64,000 bases of DNA from the NCBI RefSeq assembly GCF_001269985.1, contig NZ_BBZB01000001.1, positions 1,426,001 through 1,490,000 on the forward strand, read 5' to 3'. This DNA comes from Pseudoalteromonas sp. '520P1 No. 423' (GTDB lineage: Bacteria > Pseudomonadota > Gammaproteobacteria > Enterobacterales > Alteromonadaceae). Positions 1-8,278 of the stretch are shown piece by piece. Under the pieces are notes generated by a model. The model searched no databases, had not been told where the DNA came from, and saw nothing but the letters and a program-made list of their open reading frames with translations. Position 1 is the stretch's first letter; the number at the start of each line of letters is the position of its first letter. Position numbers and translations under genes: made by a program.

Positions 1-734
1 CCTGATTTTTTAGGTATTTCATTATATAGCTTTTCAGATATTGGTACTGTTCTACGCTTTTTACTTTTAGTATTTACAAAATTAATTCTAAATTCATTAC
101 CTGATTTAATTACATTGGTTCTTTTTAAACCGTATGCCTCGCTTATTCTACAACCAGTAGACAAACATATTTTTGCAACAATATGAATATGTGGATTAGT
201 TGATTTTTTTAGTTCTTCTAAAACTTCGTTAATTTCTTCTTTAGTTAAAAATACTAATTCCGTTTCTTGTACTTTTATTAATTTTATTGAACCTATTGGG
301 TTTGGGTATTTAATATTTTCGATTTCAATTAATTTATTAAATAAACCTCGTATCAAGTTAAGTTCATTATTAGCTGTTTTAGGTTTTATTTTTTTTAATC
401 TTTTACCGCGATATTCAATGTAATCTGTTGCTGTTAATTTTGCCGCTACTGGGTCGTTCAACTCATTACAAATTGCGTTTAGTTTTGCTAAAGATTTTTC
501 TGGAGCTGCTAAAGTTTGCCCGTGGAATTCAAACCACTTTTCTATTAATTGAGATAAGCGCCTTTTATCGTCTTTTTCACCGTTCCATGGTTTTGCCTGT
601 GCTTCAGCTAAAACATGATTTTGAAACCTAACGGCCTCAGATTTAGTGTTAAAAGTTCTGCGTATACGTTTATTTGTATTTTCATACGGCCTTATATCTA
701 CATAGAACTTATTATCAACTTTTTTTATCGACAT
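1..734 (-). CDS. Tyrosine-recombinase integrase, 3' end cut by window edge
   Basis: The minus strand is open from an ATG at 734 to the window edge, giving about 244 residues starting MSIKKVDNKF. The N-terminal half looks like the SAM-like core-binding domain of phage integrases. TGCRISEAYGLK, near residue 195, carries the first catalytic arginine of the tyrosine recombinase family. The HxxR and tyrosine motifs would lie beyond position 1. The gene reads away from the cassette and prophage genes, as expected for an integrase at the end of its element. It probably integrates the prophage or island in 1-17 kb, but the target is not shown by the sequence. Confidence 0.88.
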   Translation of the reverse strand, partial: MSIKKVDNKFYVDIRPYENTNKRIRRTFNTKSEAVRFQNHVLAEAQAKPWNGEKDDKRRLSQLIEKWFEFHGQTLAAPEKSLAKLNAICNELNDPVAAKLTATDYIEYRGKRLKKIKPKTANNELNLIRGLFNKLIEIENIKYPNPIGSIKLIKVQETELVFLTKEEINEVLEELKKSTNPHIHIVAKICLSTGCRISEAYGLKRTNVIKSGNEFRINFVNTKSKKRRTVPISEKLYNEIPKKS

Positions 735-933
735 ATTTAACTCTTTTGTTGCGTTTGCCTATAAAAGCGCAGTACTTCATGTTTTGATTAGAATATATGC
801 ACTAATGCGTATTTCACAATAGAAAAGATTATTTTGTATACTGATATATCAGTTTCACAATGTTTTTCCATCTATTAAGGAATTATAGAATGCTATAGTT
901 TCCTCACTGTTTTTTAATCTAATAGAGTCTAAT

Positions 934-1131
934 ATGGAAATCAAATCGAGTACTCCAGTTCTCAACCCATTACAAATCAAACACACTCCAGCTCAAAAAA
1001 TAGATGATGAAACTGTTAAAACCAATAATACTGATTCGGTAACAATTAGCGCTGAGGCACAAGAACTTTTAGACGAAGTAAAACCTAACCGTGGTGGTGG
1101 TGACGTTATAATTAAAAAGCCAAACCAATGA
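934..1131 (+). CDS. Small hydrophilic hypothetical protein (65 aa)
   Basis: A 65-aa soluble, lysine-rich protein with no signal peptide or membrane segment. Its centre (DSVTISAEAQELLDEV) could form a short helix. Its stop overlaps the start of the next gene (ATGA), so the two are translationally coupled and the reading frame is probably real. It is the first of three overlapping genes next to the integrase. No family is recognised; it is likely accessory cargo of the mobile element. Confidence 0.5.
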   Translation: MEIKSSTPVLNPLQIKHTPAQKIDDETVKTNNTDSVTISAEAQELLDEVKPNRGGGDVIIKKPNQ

Positions 1132-1652
1132 TTGTATTTGATACATATTACAAATTTAATTGGTCATTTATTGCCGATAATTTCATAACATTATTATTTA
1201 TCTCAACAATGTTTATTGTCTTTTTCAGATATAAATCTGACAAGTCTTTAAAAATCGGTGCAATTGTTTATGCGTCATCTTATATATTAAGTAATTTTGC
1301 TTATTCAATGGTAGAAGTTTTACCTGAAGGAAACTTAGTAGGCCCAGAGTTTTTTTATTTGCAGTGGGTGATGTATGAAGCTTTAACCATTATTTTATGT
1401 TTTATGATTCATTTAACTATGAAAGTACAGCATCATGAAGGTGTGGTTAATGCTTATAGATTGTCATGTATCAATATGGCTTCTTGCTTAGCTATGCATT
1501 ATTTAGCTGTTTTTCAAAGTTTACCAGAACATTGGTTCTATCCCGTTTATTCTGTCACAGTCAATTTAACAGCATTATTTATTATATTTTTATTTGCTTT
1601 CAATATTAAGTGGAGTGTTAGCGAATGTTTTTCGAAGTACCGTTTGTCATAA
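1128..1652 (+). CDS. Polytopic inner-membrane protein, unknown function
   Basis: A 174-aa protein with about five hydrophobic segments, near residues 13-33, 42-62, 78-98, 108-130 and 140-160, joined by short loops, so an integral membrane protein. The start overlaps the stop of the preceding gene by 4 nt, and the 3' end overlaps the next gene by 28 nt, giving a tight three-gene unit. No domain is recognised. A membrane protein coupled to two small soluble proteins beside an integrase could be a superinfection-exclusion or defence module; this is inference from layout only. Confidence 0.6.
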   Translation: MIVFDTYYKFNWSFIADNFITLLFISTMFIVFFRYKSDKSLKIGAIVYASSYILSNFAYSMVEVLPEGNLVGPEFFYLQWVMYEALTIILCFMIHLTMKVQHHEGVVNAYRLSCINMASCLAMHYLAVFQSLPEHWFYPVYSVTVNLTALFIIFLFAFNIKWSVSECFSKYRLS

Positions 1653-1906
1653 CTCTTTGTATTGTAGCTTTAGTAATTGTTCTCAATATTAACAAAATTC
1701 AGCATGTCGACAGGGATGAAATGCCATTACCAGAACTTGCTGAAATATTACTTTTAGAATTAGAAAAAATTAATTCAATGGATGTAAATTTAAGAGTTGA
1801 AGCAAAACAACACTGGGATGATAAGTTTAATATTTACCTTGAAAGAAAACGTTTAGATACCACTAAAAATCAACACCAAAACTTAAAAATAAGAGCTATT
1901 AAATAG
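1625..1906 (+). CDS. Small membrane-anchored hypothetical protein (93 aa)
   Basis: The first 22 residues form one hydrophobic helix (MFFEVPFVITLCIVALVIVL), followed by a charged, probably helical cytoplasmic part. The start overlaps the previous gene by 28 nt and has GGAG upstream. The stop codon lies inside the left arm of a perfect 9 bp hairpin with a T-run, so this is the last gene of the unit. No family is recognised. Confidence 0.55.
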   Translation: MFFEVPFVITLCIVALVIVLNINKIQHVDRDEMPLPELAEILLLELEKINSMDVNLRVEAKQHWDDKFNIYLERKRLDTTKNQHQNLKIRAIK

Positions 1907-1911
1907 CTCTT
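1891..1911 (+). terminator. Rho-independent terminator ending the 934-1906 unit
   Basis: AAGAGCTAT and ATAGCTCTT form a perfect 9 bp stem around a 3 nt loop, followed by TTT. The stem overlaps the stop codon of the preceding gene. Confidence 0.7.
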
Positions 1912-2254
1912 TTACGTCCTTATCTTTGTTATCTTTTTTTTAGCATTAAATAAAATTACTTTATTTGTAAGTCTTTGTTTTAATGGTTGCATTTGTAATG
2001 TAGTATCTTGGCTTGATAACGAATCAACACATTAACTTGCTCGATATTTATACAAGCCAAGTTTAATGTTGTAAATGTGTCTTTGATAGACGGAATTATT
2101 CCGTTTATCACGCAAAGGTAATACAGGGTGTTTTGATTAAATTATAAATTAATAGTATTTTGTTAACATTGAAAATCAAGATAGACGAAAAAAGTTCTTG
2201 TTTAAACACGGAGTAAATCATTCTATTAAGCAGTTATAAGCCCATGGAGGTAAC
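1912..2254. other. Noncoding stretch rich in inverted repeats
   Basis: No convincing gene. CTTGGCTTG (2007-2015) pairs perfectly with CAAGCCAAG (2053-2061), and similarity extends outward on both sides, suggesting a long imperfect stem over about 1990-2078. A second hairpin at 2084-2110 pairs TGATA-ACGGAA with TTCCGT-TATCA. GTTATAA at 2234 resembles an integron R' core site just before the first cassette-like gene. Candidates are a phage origin or packaging structure, or a recombination site; the sequence does not decide between them. Confidence 0.4.
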
Positions 2255-2863
2255 TTGAGTACTATCGAAGAATCTCTTGAGCTATCAAAAGATATCAGTA
2301 ATTCCTTAGAGGGTATCACGACAGATGCTGGTGATGAATTTCTTTTCCCAGGATTATTTCACTCGTTAGTTATCGAGCACCACCGAAGCATTATCGTTTT
2401 GTGCGAGCGTCAGTTGTATAGTTCTGCTGCAAGCCTAATACGATGTGTTTTTGAATCTTATATTAAAGGTCTTTGGTTTGCTGAGTTCGCAAAAGAAGCT
2501 GATTTTGTAAAATTAAGAAATGACAGTTTCAATAAAGATTTTTATAGGTTGGTAAATGCACTAGAAAATAAAAACAATAATGGTATTAAAACAGCCAAAG
2601 AACGTTATTGGCCTAATTTAAATAGTCTAACTCATTCAGGTACTGCGCAATTATCTAGAAGAGTAAAAGGCGATCAAATTGTAAGTAATTTCAATGAAGA
2701 GTTTATTCAGCAAATGCTTAGTTTTACTAATACATATGCATTATTGTCTTTTGGGCAAATAGCTGAAATGTCAGGCAATAGCAAAGCACAAAACGCATTC
2801 ATTGCTATTGCTGATAAACACAGTGATTTTAAAGAAGCTACTGACTGTGTTAAGGGCTTGTAA
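2255..2863 (+). CDS. Hypothetical protein, DUF5677/HEPN-like helical protein
   Basis: A 202-aa soluble, mostly helical protein. The TTG start is chosen because GGAGG sits 4 nt upstream. The segment from HHRSIIVLCERQ through AASLIRCVFE, near residues 40-70, resembles proteins annotated DUF5677 or related HEPN-like families, but the match is weak and by eye. It lies 18 nt upstream of the next gene, which has a clearer HEPN-like motif. The stop (TTG TAA C) resembles an integron R'' core, so this may once have been a cassette of its own. Confidence 0.6.
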   Translation: MSTIEESLELSKDISNSLEGITTDAGDEFLFPGLFHSLVIEHHRSIIVLCERQLYSSAASLIRCVFESYIKGLWFAEFAKEADFVKLRNDSFNKDFYRLVNALENKNNNGIKTAKERYWPNLNSLTHSGTAQLSRRVKGDQIVSNFNEEFIQQMLSFTNTYALLSFGQIAEMSGNSKAQNAFIAIADKHSDFKEATDCVKGL

Positions 2864-2881
2864 CAAATAAGGATAGTATTG

Positions 2882-3853
2882 ATGTCAACTGGAAGTGATT
2901 TTAAATGTCCAAAGTGTGAAGAATTCCGAGAATTAACTCTTCACCTTCATGAACTGTTTATGTTTTGCGAACTTTTAGATAATACAAATATTGTTTATAA
3001 GTATTCTAAGAAATTTAAGGGTTTTGTTCCTGAAGGGGAGGCAACCACAATTAATATAGCAAAGTGGTTAAGATTAGCTAGTCAAATCGACTCTGTAGAA
3101 CTGAACCCTTTTCGATATAAAGAAGCTCATTTTTGGTGTGAGTCTGCAGGAGATGAGCTAGATTCTGACGCAGGACACCATAAGGCAATTATTACACCGA
3201 TAACTCAATTTATGTTTATCGCCAATGCTCTAGAAGAAACCTATCGGTTTATTAGTTCACGATACGAACATCACTACAAATCTGCAATAATAAGAAAGCC
3301 AAAACTTGAAAGAAAAAGAAATTACTCTGCTCAGGCACACTGGCTTCTTGATGAAATATATCCAGATATCGAAGTACCTGAAATGTATAAACATAAAGTG
3401 GACTCCTTTACTTCTTTAGCTAAATCCTATCAAAAACAATTTAATGTCAGCTTCGATTTTGATTTAGAAAATAATCCAGAATTGTCTCATGGCTTATCAA
3501 TAGTAAGAAATATTAGAAATCATATTGCTCATGCTGTATTCCCTATTATTGAAAACCCTGAATATACATTAGAGTTTTCAAATCCAAAGAGTAAGCGGTT
3601 AATTCTAAATTTATTAGCGCATGCAAGTAGAGTTGCAGCAATGAATATTCAAATGATGTTAAGCGTCTCAAATAGCGGGTTTAACTCAGCTGGATATTCA
3701 TATTTATGTAGTGATCCCGATTACGGCAATAAGTTAGAGTCATTGTGCACTTTAAATTACCTGAAAAAGTTACATATTAAACAAGAGTTTGGCCTTAATG
3801 AAAGCTCACAATGGCAATTACGCTCAGAGTGGGGCCTTGAGGCTGTAGAATGA
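2882..3853 (+). CDS. HEPN-like hypothetical protein whose 3' end lies in an inserted repeat
   Basis: A 323-aa protein with an N-terminal CPKC pair (residues 8-11, possible metal site) and, near residues 210-217, RNIRNHIAHA. The latter fits the R-x4-6-H pattern of HEPN ribonuclease or nucleotidyl-transfer partners. ATG at 2882 is preferred over TTG at 2879 because AAGGA is well spaced. The last codons (Leu-Glu-Ala-Val-Glu-stop) are read from the terminal repeat of the adjacent ~148 bp element, so the insertion replaced the original C-terminus and removed any attC. Probably a defence-type gene; specific function unknown. Confidence 0.65.
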   Translation: MSTGSDFKCPKCEEFRELTLHLHELFMFCELLDNTNIVYKYSKKFKGFVPEGEATTINIAKWLRLASQIDSVELNPFRYKEAHFWCESAGDELDSDAGHHKAIITPITQFMFIANALEETYRFISSRYEHHYKSAIIRKPKLERKRNYSAQAHWLLDEIYPDIEVPEMYKHKVDSFTSLAKSYQKQFNVSFDFDLENNPELSHGLSIVRNIRNHIAHAVFPIIENPEYTLEFSNPKSKRLILNLLAHASRVAAMNIQMMLSVSNSGFNSAGYSYLCSDPDYGNKLESLCTLNYLKKLHIKQEFGLNESSQWQLRSEWGLEAVE

Positions 3854-3986
3854 TTAAAAGTTTAATATCAGAGCCCTAAAATAGGGCCCCAAATGTATTA
3901 GTTAACTTCAGTTCTGAGCTTTCATTGTGATAGAGAGAGGCTCACTTTTTTAAGAATTTTAGCCTTTAGATAAATTCTACAGGCTC
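3839..3986. repeat. MITE-like element copy A
   Basis: A 148 bp element bounded by GAGGCTGTAGAAT and, inverted, ATTCTACAGGCTC (12 of 13 paired). It is homologous along its length to copies at 4876, 7202 and 8279. Its left end supplies the stop codon of the upstream gene. Its right end abuts GTTAGGC, an integron core site. The left flank here is CTT rather than GTT. It codes for nothing. Confidence 0.8.
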
Positions 3987-4029
3987 GTTAGGCAATCGTT
4001 AGGGCTCATGTCCAGTTATAGGAATATTA

Positions 4030-4794
4030 ATGACAGAAGAAAATAAAAGTTTAGATATTTTGGGTGTAAAGCCTATCGCTGATTCAGTAAATACTGTAAC
4101 TACAGGTTCCGTTAAAGGTGCTTCAGCTTTTTTAAGCCGTATATGTTTACCTGCAGCTGAAGAGTTTGGTTTGTTACTAAAGGATAAGGTTAGTAGTTGG
4201 AGAGCAAATAATGCAGTTCAGATTACGAATAAAGCTCAAGCTTTATTAGAAAAGCAAGTTGGGAATGTTTCCCTGAATGCCCATCCAAGAATAGTTTACT
4301 CTACAATTGAAAGTGGCTCTTGGGCTGAAGATGATTTTATGCAAAATCTATGGGCTGGTTTATTGGCTTCATCTTGTACTGAGAAAGGAAAAGATGAGAG
4401 CAATTTAATACTTGTAAATTTGCTATCTCAAATTACGACCAGCCAATGTAAGTTACTCGATTATGCTTGCAGTAATTGTAAAGTTTTCAAGTCAGAAGCT
4501 GGTTGGATTGGTGCTCTTGGGAACTCAATGGAACTCAGTGAACTTATAGAGATAATGGATATACAAGATGTGCATCAAATTGATAGAGAACTTGATCATT
4601 TAAGGGCATTAGAATTGATTTCTGGTGGCTTTCAAATAGATCATACTATAGCGAAAGTGAAACCTATGGCTTTAGGTTTACATTTATACGTCAGAGGTCA
4701 GGGTTATGTTGGAGAACCTAACTCATATTTTGATGCTCCAATAATGACAAAAGCAGACCTAATTAAACATGAAAGTGAATTTCATGATTTTTAA
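4030..4794 (+). CDS. Abi-alpha-like (DUF4393) protein, candidate abortive-infection gene
   Basis: A 254-aa protein, ATG start with AGGA upstream. The N-terminal half contains a glycine/alanine-rich stretch (TGSVKGASAFLSRICLPAAEEFG, split across residues 24-47). The middle, with HPRIVYSTIESGSW and then FMQNLWAGLLASS near residues 87-117, resembles the DUF4393/Abi-alpha family. It is the only gene of its cassette, between the repeat/core site at 3987 and the attC at 4795. A role in abortive phage defence is inferred from family and context. No catalytic residues can be assigned. Confidence 0.6.
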   Translation: MTEENKSLDILGVKPIADSVNTVTTGSVKGASAFLSRICLPAAEEFGLLLKDKVSSWRANNAVQITNKAQALLEKQVGNVSLNAHPRIVYSTIESGSWAEDDFMQNLWAGLLASSCTEKGKDESNLILVNLLSQITTSQCKLLDYACSNCKVFKSEAGWIGALGNSMELSELIEIMDIQDVHQIDRELDHLRALELISGGFQIDHTIAKVKPMALGLHLYVRGQGYVGEPNSYFDAPIMTKADLIKHESEFHDF

Positions 4795-4875
4795 GCCCTG
4801 GAAAGGTATTTAAACATTGGGTTTCGCTTCGCTACACATTATAACCCACAATTTTAGTCCGCTTAGTGCGGCGTT
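4795..4875 (+). other. attC-like recombination site 1 (short, degenerate)
   Basis: Starts GCCCTGGAAAGG, partly complementary to GTTAGGGC at 3998, and ends CCGCTTAGTGCGGCGTT. The central block (TTCGCTTCGCTACACATTA, then AACCCACA) is shared with the sites at 7106 and 8183. The left half is shorter than in the other two. The R' core is separated from it by repeat copy B. Confidence 0.65.
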
Positions 4876-5016
4876 GAGGCTGTAGAATAATTAATTAACT
4901 TAGCAGCCTTAAAGCAGGGTTCCAAATGCATTAGTTCAGTCTGTTTTTCAGCTTTCGATGCAATACAGAGAGCCATTTTTTATCAATTTTAGCCTTTAGA
5001 TAAATTCTACAGATTC
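4876..5016. repeat. MITE-like element copy B
   Basis: A 141 bp copy with left end GAGGCTGTAGAAT and right end ATTCTACAGATTC. It is flanked on both sides by GTT (4873-4875 and 5017-5019), which looks like a 3 bp target duplication. The right GTT is the start of the core site GTTATGT. Confidence 0.8.
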
Positions 5017-5060
5017 GTTATGTTTGCGAGTTATCATCGAATTTAGGAGTACATAAATCA

Positions 5061-6062
5061 GTGAGAGATGTATTTGTAATACTAGGGAATGGGTTTTCAA
5101 TAGACTTCCTAAATCATTTAAAACAATCGGAATGTAATGCAGAACAAATTGCACTATCTAATCTATTTGAAAATGGGGAATTAGTTCCTTGGCCGGGCGA
5201 TGGAACTCCTGGATTTCTCTCGTACAAACATTGCCCTAATCTATGGACTTTGGGAGCAAGGCCAAACTTAGGCGCTAAAGAGACTATAGATTTGATAGAA
5301 AATATTATTACATGTGCAAACGCACTTAATAATAGACCTAGAAATGTTGATAGCATTTATATGAAGGCATATAAAGAGCTTGTAACTTATTTGAAGGCTT
5401 TGTTTATTTTCTATAACGATAAAGTAAATGTTCCAAATGTTAATTTAGAAGATTGGGGGTGGAGTAAATATTTAATCAAGTTAAATAACGACCCTAGCAT
5501 TAACAAGGTTCACATTGTTACATTAAACTATGATATCTGGCTTGAAAGAATCCTAAAGAAGAACAATATAGATTTTTCTATTGCTAATTTCGAAGAAGAT
5601 AAAGATATTATTTTGTATAAACCACATGGTTCAATAAGCTTTAGTCATGGAGTTGAAAAAGTAAAAGATGTTTTTGAAATCAGCTATGAACATGATGTTT
5701 TAGATGGGAAGTTAAGTGAGTTCACCGTAAAATATGAAGGGTTAACAGCTCTAAATTCTATAAATGCGATGGTGCCACCTGCTGGAGATTCTAATAGGCT
5801 TGATTTTGCTTGGGCTAGTGAAATAAGAAAATCTATCAGTGAAATATCTCAGAGCCTAAAAAGCAATGATGAACTGGTTATTTGCGGAACTTCCTACTGG
5901 CATGTTGACCGACTTGAAATTGACAGGATACTTACATCTATAAATAGTGATATTTCTGATGTAAAGGTAATAAACCCAAATTCACCTGATGTTTTTAATG
6001 CAGTTATAACTACGCTATTTGAAAATGTTAAATTCTTTAAAAACTCTAACCCATTGGCATAA
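5061..6062 (+). CDS. SIR2/AbiH-like protein, candidate defence effector
   Basis: A 333-aa protein, GTG start with AGGAG about 10 nt upstream. ILGNGFSIDF at residues 7-16 matches the nucleotide-binding opening of SIR2-like and AbiH proteins. TLNYDIW near 154, KPHGS near 188 and VICGTSYWHVDRLEIDR near 273 complete the order typical of bacterial SIR2-like defence proteins, which often hydrolyse NAD+. It is 2 nt upstream of a DUF262 gene in the same cassette, so the two are likely co-expressed and work together. The NADase activity is family knowledge, not visible here; AbiH is the alternative assignment. Confidence 0.72.
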   Translation: MRDVFVILGNGFSIDFLNHLKQSECNAEQIALSNLFENGELVPWPGDGTPGFLSYKHCPNLWTLGARPNLGAKETIDLIENIITCANALNNRPRNVDSIYMKAYKELVTYLKALFIFYNDKVNVPNVNLEDWGWSKYLIKLNNDPSINKVHIVTLNYDIWLERILKKNNIDFSIANFEEDKDIILYKPHGSISFSHGVEKVKDVFEISYEHDVLDGKLSEFTVKYEGLTALNSINAMVPPAGDSNRLDFAWASEIRKSISEISQSLKSNDELVICGTSYWHVDRLEIDRILTSINSDISDVKVINPNSPDVFNAVITTLFENVKFFKNSNPLA

Positions 6063-6064
6063 TT

Positions 6065-7111
6065 ATGAATATTTTAGAACGTACAAGTAACAACATAAAT
6101 ATAGCTACATTTTGGGAAAATTATAGCTTAAAAAAATACAATCTTTCTCCCAGTTATCAACGTGAAGGTGAGGTTTGGAGTGGTCCAGATCAAAGCTACT
6201 TGATTGATACCATTCTCAAAAATTTTCCTATGCCACCTATTTTCTTACACCAACACATAGATAATCAAACAGGTAAAACTATTTATGATGTTATAGATGG
6301 TAAGCAAAGGTTAGGAGCAATAATTGGCTTTTTAAACAATGAAATTGCGATACCTGAAGACTTTTCAGAGGACGGTTTTGGTAGCTCTGAATTGGAAGGG
6401 TTATATTTTAAAGACTTGGATTCGCCAGAAATATCTGCTTGGAAAAAAAACCTATGGAAGTATGAAATAACTATTGAATATGTTGAAACTGATGATATTG
6501 GTGTTGTAAATCATATATTTGATCGCCTTAATAGGAATGGTGAACCGTTAACACACCAAGAGTTAAGAAATGCAAAATATGGTGATACTGGGTTTTATAA
6601 GTTAATCAAAGATATTTCAGATCGTGAAGTATTTAGCCGTACTGTAGATAGCTTGAGCAACAATCGGCTAGAAAATCATGAGTTTATCTCGGAATTAATG
6701 TTTTTAATAACTGAAGACAAAGTTATTGCAGGTGATAAACCGAAAGATATTGATGAGTTATATGAAAAATATACTGCTCTAGATACAAACCAATTAGATG
6801 CAATAAAAGACCAAGTACTAAATATTGAAAATGTTTTCTCTACCTTTAACCTTAATTTTGATGATAAGCGGTTTCATGGTGTTAGCCATATTTATGGTTT
6901 GTGGGGACTTGCTTGGAAGTTACATAAAGATGAAGTAGCTATCGAAGATATCGATGAAAAGATAACAGAGTTCTTTCTAGTTTATAAGCGGAAGGATGAT
7001 TCAAATGAATACATTGAAACTTATCGGGCAACCATGAGTGGTGGAACTAAAGGTTCTTCTAGAAGAAAAAGACGTATAGATGCTCTGTTAAACTATATGA
7101 AACAAACATAA
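6065..7111 (+). CDS. DUF262 (ParB/GmrS-like) protein paired with the SIR2-like gene
   Basis: A 348-aa protein. SPSYQREGEVW (residues 28-38) and DVIDGKQRLGAI (75-86) are the hallmark motifs of DUF262, the N-terminal ParB/Srx-fold NTPase domain of the modified-DNA nuclease GmrSD and SspE-like effectors. IFDRLNRNGEPLTHQELRNA near 153-172 is also typical. No C-terminal HNH motif of DUF1524 is visible, so any nuclease activity would have to come from DUF262 or its partner. It is separated by 2 nt from the SIR2-like gene. Its stop lies inside the R'' core ACATAAC of the attC, as in many cassette genes. Confidence 0.8.
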   Translation: MNILERTSNNINIATFWENYSLKKYNLSPSYQREGEVWSGPDQSYLIDTILKNFPMPPIFLHQHIDNQTGKTIYDVIDGKQRLGAIIGFLNNEIAIPEDFSEDGFGSSELEGLYFKDLDSPEISAWKKNLWKYEITIEYVETDDIGVVNHIFDRLNRNGEPLTHQELRNAKYGDTGFYKLIKDISDREVFSRTVDSLSNNRLENHEFISELMFLITEDKVIAGDKPKDIDELYEKYTALDTNQLDAIKDQVLNIENVFSTFNLNFDDKRFHGVSHIYGLWGLAWKLHKDEVAIEDIDEKITEFFLVYKRKDDSNEYIETYRATMSGGTKGSSRRKRRIDALLNYMKQT

Positions 7112-7201
7112 CAAGGCGTTTAAGTCGAACTAAAACAGTTGGTTATGTTGCACTTTGCTACACATTATAACCCACTATCTTTGTCCGCTTAGTGCGGCGT
7201 T
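7106..7201 (+). other. attC-like recombination site 2
   Basis: Begins ACATAACAAGGCGTTTAAG and ends GTCCGCTTAGTGCGGCGTT, the arrangement of R''-L'' and L' arms in Vibrio/Pseudoalteromonas-type attC sites. R'' is the exact complement of GTTATGT at the cassette start (5017). The R' core at 7351 is displaced by repeat copy C. Confidence 0.78.
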
Positions 7202-7350
7202 GAGGCTGTAGAATAATTAATAATTAATAATTTTACAGCTCAAAAGCAAGGGTTCTAAATTCGTTAGTACAGACGAGTTAATCGCTTATAGTGCGATACA
7301 GGGGACCATTTATATATTAATTGTAGCCTTTAGATAAATTCTACAGGCTC
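7202..7350. repeat. MITE-like element copy C
   Basis: A 149 bp copy with left end GAGGCTGTAGAAT and right end ATTCTACAGGCTC, flanked by GTT at 7199-7201 and 7351-7353. Its internal sequence aligns with copies A and B. The best-conserved inner part is GCCTTTAGATAA just before the right end. Confidence 0.8.
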
Positions 7351-7381
7351 GTTAGGCTTCTCGACATCATAAGGAGTAATC

Positions 7382-8188
7382 ATGTCGCAAACGGTGAGGC
7401 AACATTACGTACCAAGAGTTTATTTAAAAGCTTGGTCATGTCCAAAAGGAAAGGTCAAGGTTCTGGACAAAAAAACAGGGAAAATTTTCACCCCCGCAGT
7501 AGAGAATATTTGTCTTGAAAAGTACTTTTATGAAAACCCAAAACTTCCTCCAACAAATGAAATTGAAAATATGTTTTGTGATTATGAAGGGAAGTTTGGG
7601 AAAACTAGAGATTTTTTGTCTGCTATTAAAAACAACGCTATCGAATTGTCTCAGCCTATATCAGAAACATTAGCCAATGCACTAAATGCATTACCAGATC
7701 ATTTACGAATATTAAAAGAATTTGCATGCATTTCATATTTTCGTACACCAAAAGCCTTTCAGGAAATGCTAAAACAGCTAAAAGCAGACAATAATCCTGA
7801 AGCGGCAAAAGCAATAAAACAGTTAGAGTCCCCTTATGCTCTTAATAAGCAAGCCTTTGAATCTACAATATTTGAAAGGTTTAAAAAAATGCATATTGCT
7901 ATTTTGTTCAGTGAAACAGATTTAATTACAGGAGACGCACCGTGCATTCCGCTGGCGGGAGGCACAGGACATTCGAATTATGCTTATGATATAGGAAGGC
8001 ATGAGGCTTCATTTGCAGCTATGGCAATTACATCAAACATTGTAGTCATGTTCATGCCTAACTTAACAGCTAACAATCCCATTATCATTCCAAGAGATAT
8101 GCCTAAAGAACTGTCTCTCCAACTAAATGAAATTATTATGGAACACTCTCAGCGTTGGGTGATAAGTACTCCTAGTATAGAAGCCTAG
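7382..8188 (+). CDS. DUF4238 family protein
   Basis: A 268-aa protein, ATG preceded by AAGGAG. RQHYVPRVYLKAWS at residues 5-18 is the signature opening of DUF4238. Later conserved-looking parts are CISYFRTP near 120 and SETDLITGDAPC near 178. Genes of this family often sit in integron cassettes and defence islands, but their biochemistry is unknown. It is the only gene of the last cassette. Its stop falls inside the R'' core GCCTAGC of the following attC. Confidence 0.78.
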   Translation: MSQTVRQHYVPRVYLKAWSCPKGKVKVLDKKTGKIFTPAVENICLEKYFYENPKLPPTNEIENMFCDYEGKFGKTRDFLSAIKNNAIELSQPISETLANALNALPDHLRILKEFACISYFRTPKAFQEMLKQLKADNNPEAAKAIKQLESPYALNKQAFESTIFERFKKMHIAILFSETDLITGDAPCIPLAGGTGHSNYAYDIGRHEASFAAMAITSNIVVMFMPNLTANNPIIIPRDMPKELSLQLNEIIMEHSQRWVISTPSIEA

Positions 8189-8278
8189 CATGGCATTTAA
8201 ACTGAACAAAAACAGTGGGTAACGTTTCGCTTCGCTACACATTACAACCAACAGTTTTCGTCCTTTTAACGCGTCGTT
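8183..8278 (+). other. attC-like recombination site 3
   Basis: GCCTAGCATGGCATTTAAAC at the left is complementary, with one mismatch, to the cassette's starting core GTTAGGC at 7351. The right end reads GTCCTTTTAACGCGTCGTT. The central block matches the other two sites. It is followed by a truncated repeat rather than another cassette. Confidence 0.72.

Noticed and set aside
428..631. 67-aa plus-strand frame near the left edge
   Set aside because: It lies antisense to the integrase gene, which has recognisable recombinase motifs.
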